This document shows positions 62,726 to 64,000 of a stretch of DNA of 64,000 nucleotides, piece by piece. The notes below the pieces were generated by a model. The model ran no database searches. It saw nothing but the letters and a program-made list of their open reading frames with translations, and was not told where the DNA came from. Position 1 is the first letter of the stretch; each line of letters opens with the position of its first letter. This DNA is from an uncultured Bacilli bacterium (GTDB taxonomy: Bacteria > Bacillota_I > Bacilli_A > RF39 > UBA660). Where the stretch lies: contig CAKPCB010000002.1 of NCBI GenBank assembly GCA_934141245.1, positions 1-64,000 on the forward strand, written 5' to 3'. Position numbers and translations under genes: made by a program.

Positions 62726-63994
62726 ATGAAAGTTGGTATTTATACATTAGGATGTAAAGTTAATTCATATGAAAGTGAGTTTGTTAGAAACTTACTTGAG
62801 AATCATGGATATGAAATATGCGATTTTACGGATATTTGTGATATATATATAATTAATACATGTACTGTTACCAATACAAGTGATATAAAATCAAGAAAAA
62901 TTATTAGACAAGCTAAAAAAAGAAATAAGGATGCATGTGTTATTGCAATGGGTTGTTTTATTCAGGCATCTAAAAATAATATTATTGATGAAGTTGATAT
63001 TGCAATAGGTAATAAGGATAAAAGTAGAATATTAGAATTAATAGATAAATATTATAAAGACAAACAAAAAATTAATGATTTAAATAAAAACTTTGATGAT
63101 AAGTTTGAAGATATGTTTATAGAAAATTATAAAAGTAAAACAAGAGCTTTCGTTAAAATTCAAGATGGTTGCGAGAATTTTTGCAGTTATTGCATTATTC
63201 CTTATGTTAGAGGAAAGTGTAGATCCAAAGATTTTGATAAAGTTATAAATGAAATTAGGCTATTAGCTGATAATGGTTTTAAAGAAGTTGTATTGACAGG
63301 TATTCATACTGGTAATTATGGTGTAGATATAAATAGAACTTTTGCAGAATTGTTAAGAGAACTTGTTAAGATAAAGAAATTAAAGAGACTTAGAATTTCT
63401 TCAATAGAAATAAACGAACTAAATGATGAAGTTTTAGAAATTATTAGAAATAATAAAATTATTGTTAATCATTTGCACATACCTATACAGGCAGCATCTG
63501 ATAATGTGCTAAAATTAATGAATAGAAAATATACTTTGGGTGAATTTCAAAATAGAATTAAAAAAATAAAATCTATTAGAGATGATATGAATATAACAAC
63601 TGATATAATTGTTGGATTTCCACAAGAAACAGATGAAGATTTTGAAAAAGGATTAGATGTAATTAAAAATATTGGTTTTAGTAAGCTTCATGTTTTTCCA
63701 TACTCAAAAAGAGATAAAACCGTTGCAAGTAAAATGCCACAAATTGATGATAAAATAAAAAAAGAAAGGGCAAGAACATTATTAAAGTTATCGTCCTATT
63801 TAGAAACAGAATATATGAAAAAGCATTTAGGAAGTGAGGTAGAGGTCCTTGTTGAAACTAACAATGGAAAATATGCTTTAGGACATACTACTAATTACTT
63901 AAATGTTAAAATATATAATTCAAATGCAAAAAGCGAAGATTTAATAAACGTTAAACTAACTAAAATTGAATATCCATTTATAATAGGGGAGTAA
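62726..63994 (+). CDS. mtaB: tRNA t6A37 methylthiotransferase MtaB
   Basis: 422 residues, ATG after TAGGAAGTG; complete, with the stop 6 bases before the window end. UPF0004 domain with three Cys (TLGCKVN, NTCTVT, AMGCFIQ), radical-SAM domain with CENFCSYCIIPYVRG (C-x3-C-x2-C), and a C-terminal TRAM domain (LGSEVEVLVE). The TLGCKVNSYES start and the short spacing mark MtaB rather than MiaB or RimO. It makes ms2t6A37 in tRNAs reading ANN (mainly Lys). Confidence 0.95.
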   Translation: MKVGIYTLGCKVNSYESEFVRNLLENHGYEICDFTDICDIYIINTCTVTNTSDIKSRKIIRQAKKRNKDACVIAMGCFIQASKNNIIDEVDIAIGNKDKSRILELIDKYYKDKQKINDLNKNFDDKFEDMFIENYKSKTRAFVKIQDGCENFCSYCIIPYVRGKCRSKDFDKVINEIRLLADNGFKEVVLTGIHTGNYGVDINRTFAELLRELVKIKKLKRLRISSIEINELNDEVLEIIRNNKIIVNHLHIPIQAASDNVLKLMNRKYTLGEFQNRIKKIKSIRDDMNITTDIIVGFPQETDEDFEKGLDVIKNIGFSKLHVFPYSKRDKTVASKMPQIDDKIKKERARTLLKLSSYLETEYMKKHLGSEVEVLVETNNGKYALGHTTNYLNVKIYNSNAKSEDLINVKLTKIEYPFIIGE

Positions 63995-64000
63995 TTATCC

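Overview
The window is about 64 kb of very AT-rich DNA using the standard code (TGG for Trp, TGA as stop). Shine-Dalgarno sites are strong and of the GAGGTGAT/AGGAGG type. A T-box leader, sigma-A promoters and gene neighbours such as era-yqzL-recO, comEA-comEC and rnhB-comN-like all point to a low-GC Firmicute, probably Bacilli-related with a compact genome (inference; no rRNA is present). Most genes lie on the + strand. Four short - strand islands (1.3-1.6, 28.1-29.2, 50.8-52.4 and 56.7-58.6 kb) interrupt it.

Layout. 1-3.6 kb: the 3' part of a 30-residue tandem-repeat protein, an SspI-like small spore protein, and a membrane-anchored Ig-like surface protein. 3.7-13.7 kb: housekeeping genes (YgjP-type metalloprotein, SpoU methylase, rimM-trmD, rnhB, comN-like, rel, dtd, AI-2E/PerM-type permease) with several unknowns, including a HEPN-like protein. 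13.8 kb: a tRNA-Glu with anticodon CUC and an unusual T loop. 14-22.5 kb: unknown proteins, ogg-like glycosylase, frr, a tandem pair of unknown paralogs, and a Phe T-box ahead of pheS-pheT. 22.6-30 kb: an unknown protein, a Xer-type recombinase, a 1237-residue SecA-like ATPase, IMPACT-family protein and a sporulation-type sigma factor. 30-40.8 kb: uvrC, mutL, a BspA-type leucine-rich surface protein, and parE-parC with a small gene between them.

40.9-48.6 kb: FtsW/RodA/SpoVE protein, comEA-comEC, then a DUF1016 nuclease cassette lying between two 196-bp copies of the comEC 3' end, HD protein, VanZ-like protein, ybeY, dgkA. 48.6-52.4 kb: cdd-era-yqzL-recO, a wrecked TnpB gene with a possible omega-RNA/right end, and an arginase-family gene. 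52.5-56.6 kb: murE-murG-murB-divIB. 56.7-58.6 kb: a Gly/Tyr-rich small protein, a metallophosphoesterase that has lost its metal ligands, and a CPBP protease. 58.7-64 kb: murC, miaA, rsmE, an acidic membrane-anchored protein and mtaB.

Together the genes cover peptidoglycan precursor synthesis (murE, murG, murB, murC, FtsW-type, DivIB), DNA repair and topology (uvrC, mutL, recO, ogg, parE/parC), tRNA and rRNA modification, stringent response, and DNA uptake (comEA/comEC, comN-like). SspI, a sporulation-like sigma factor and a coat-like small protein hint at spore formation or its remains. The points most worth a second look are the duplicated comEC end around the DUF1016 cassette, the SecA-like protein, the dead phosphoesterase, the HEPN-like protein, the TnpB relic, the odd tRNA-Glu and the repeat protein.
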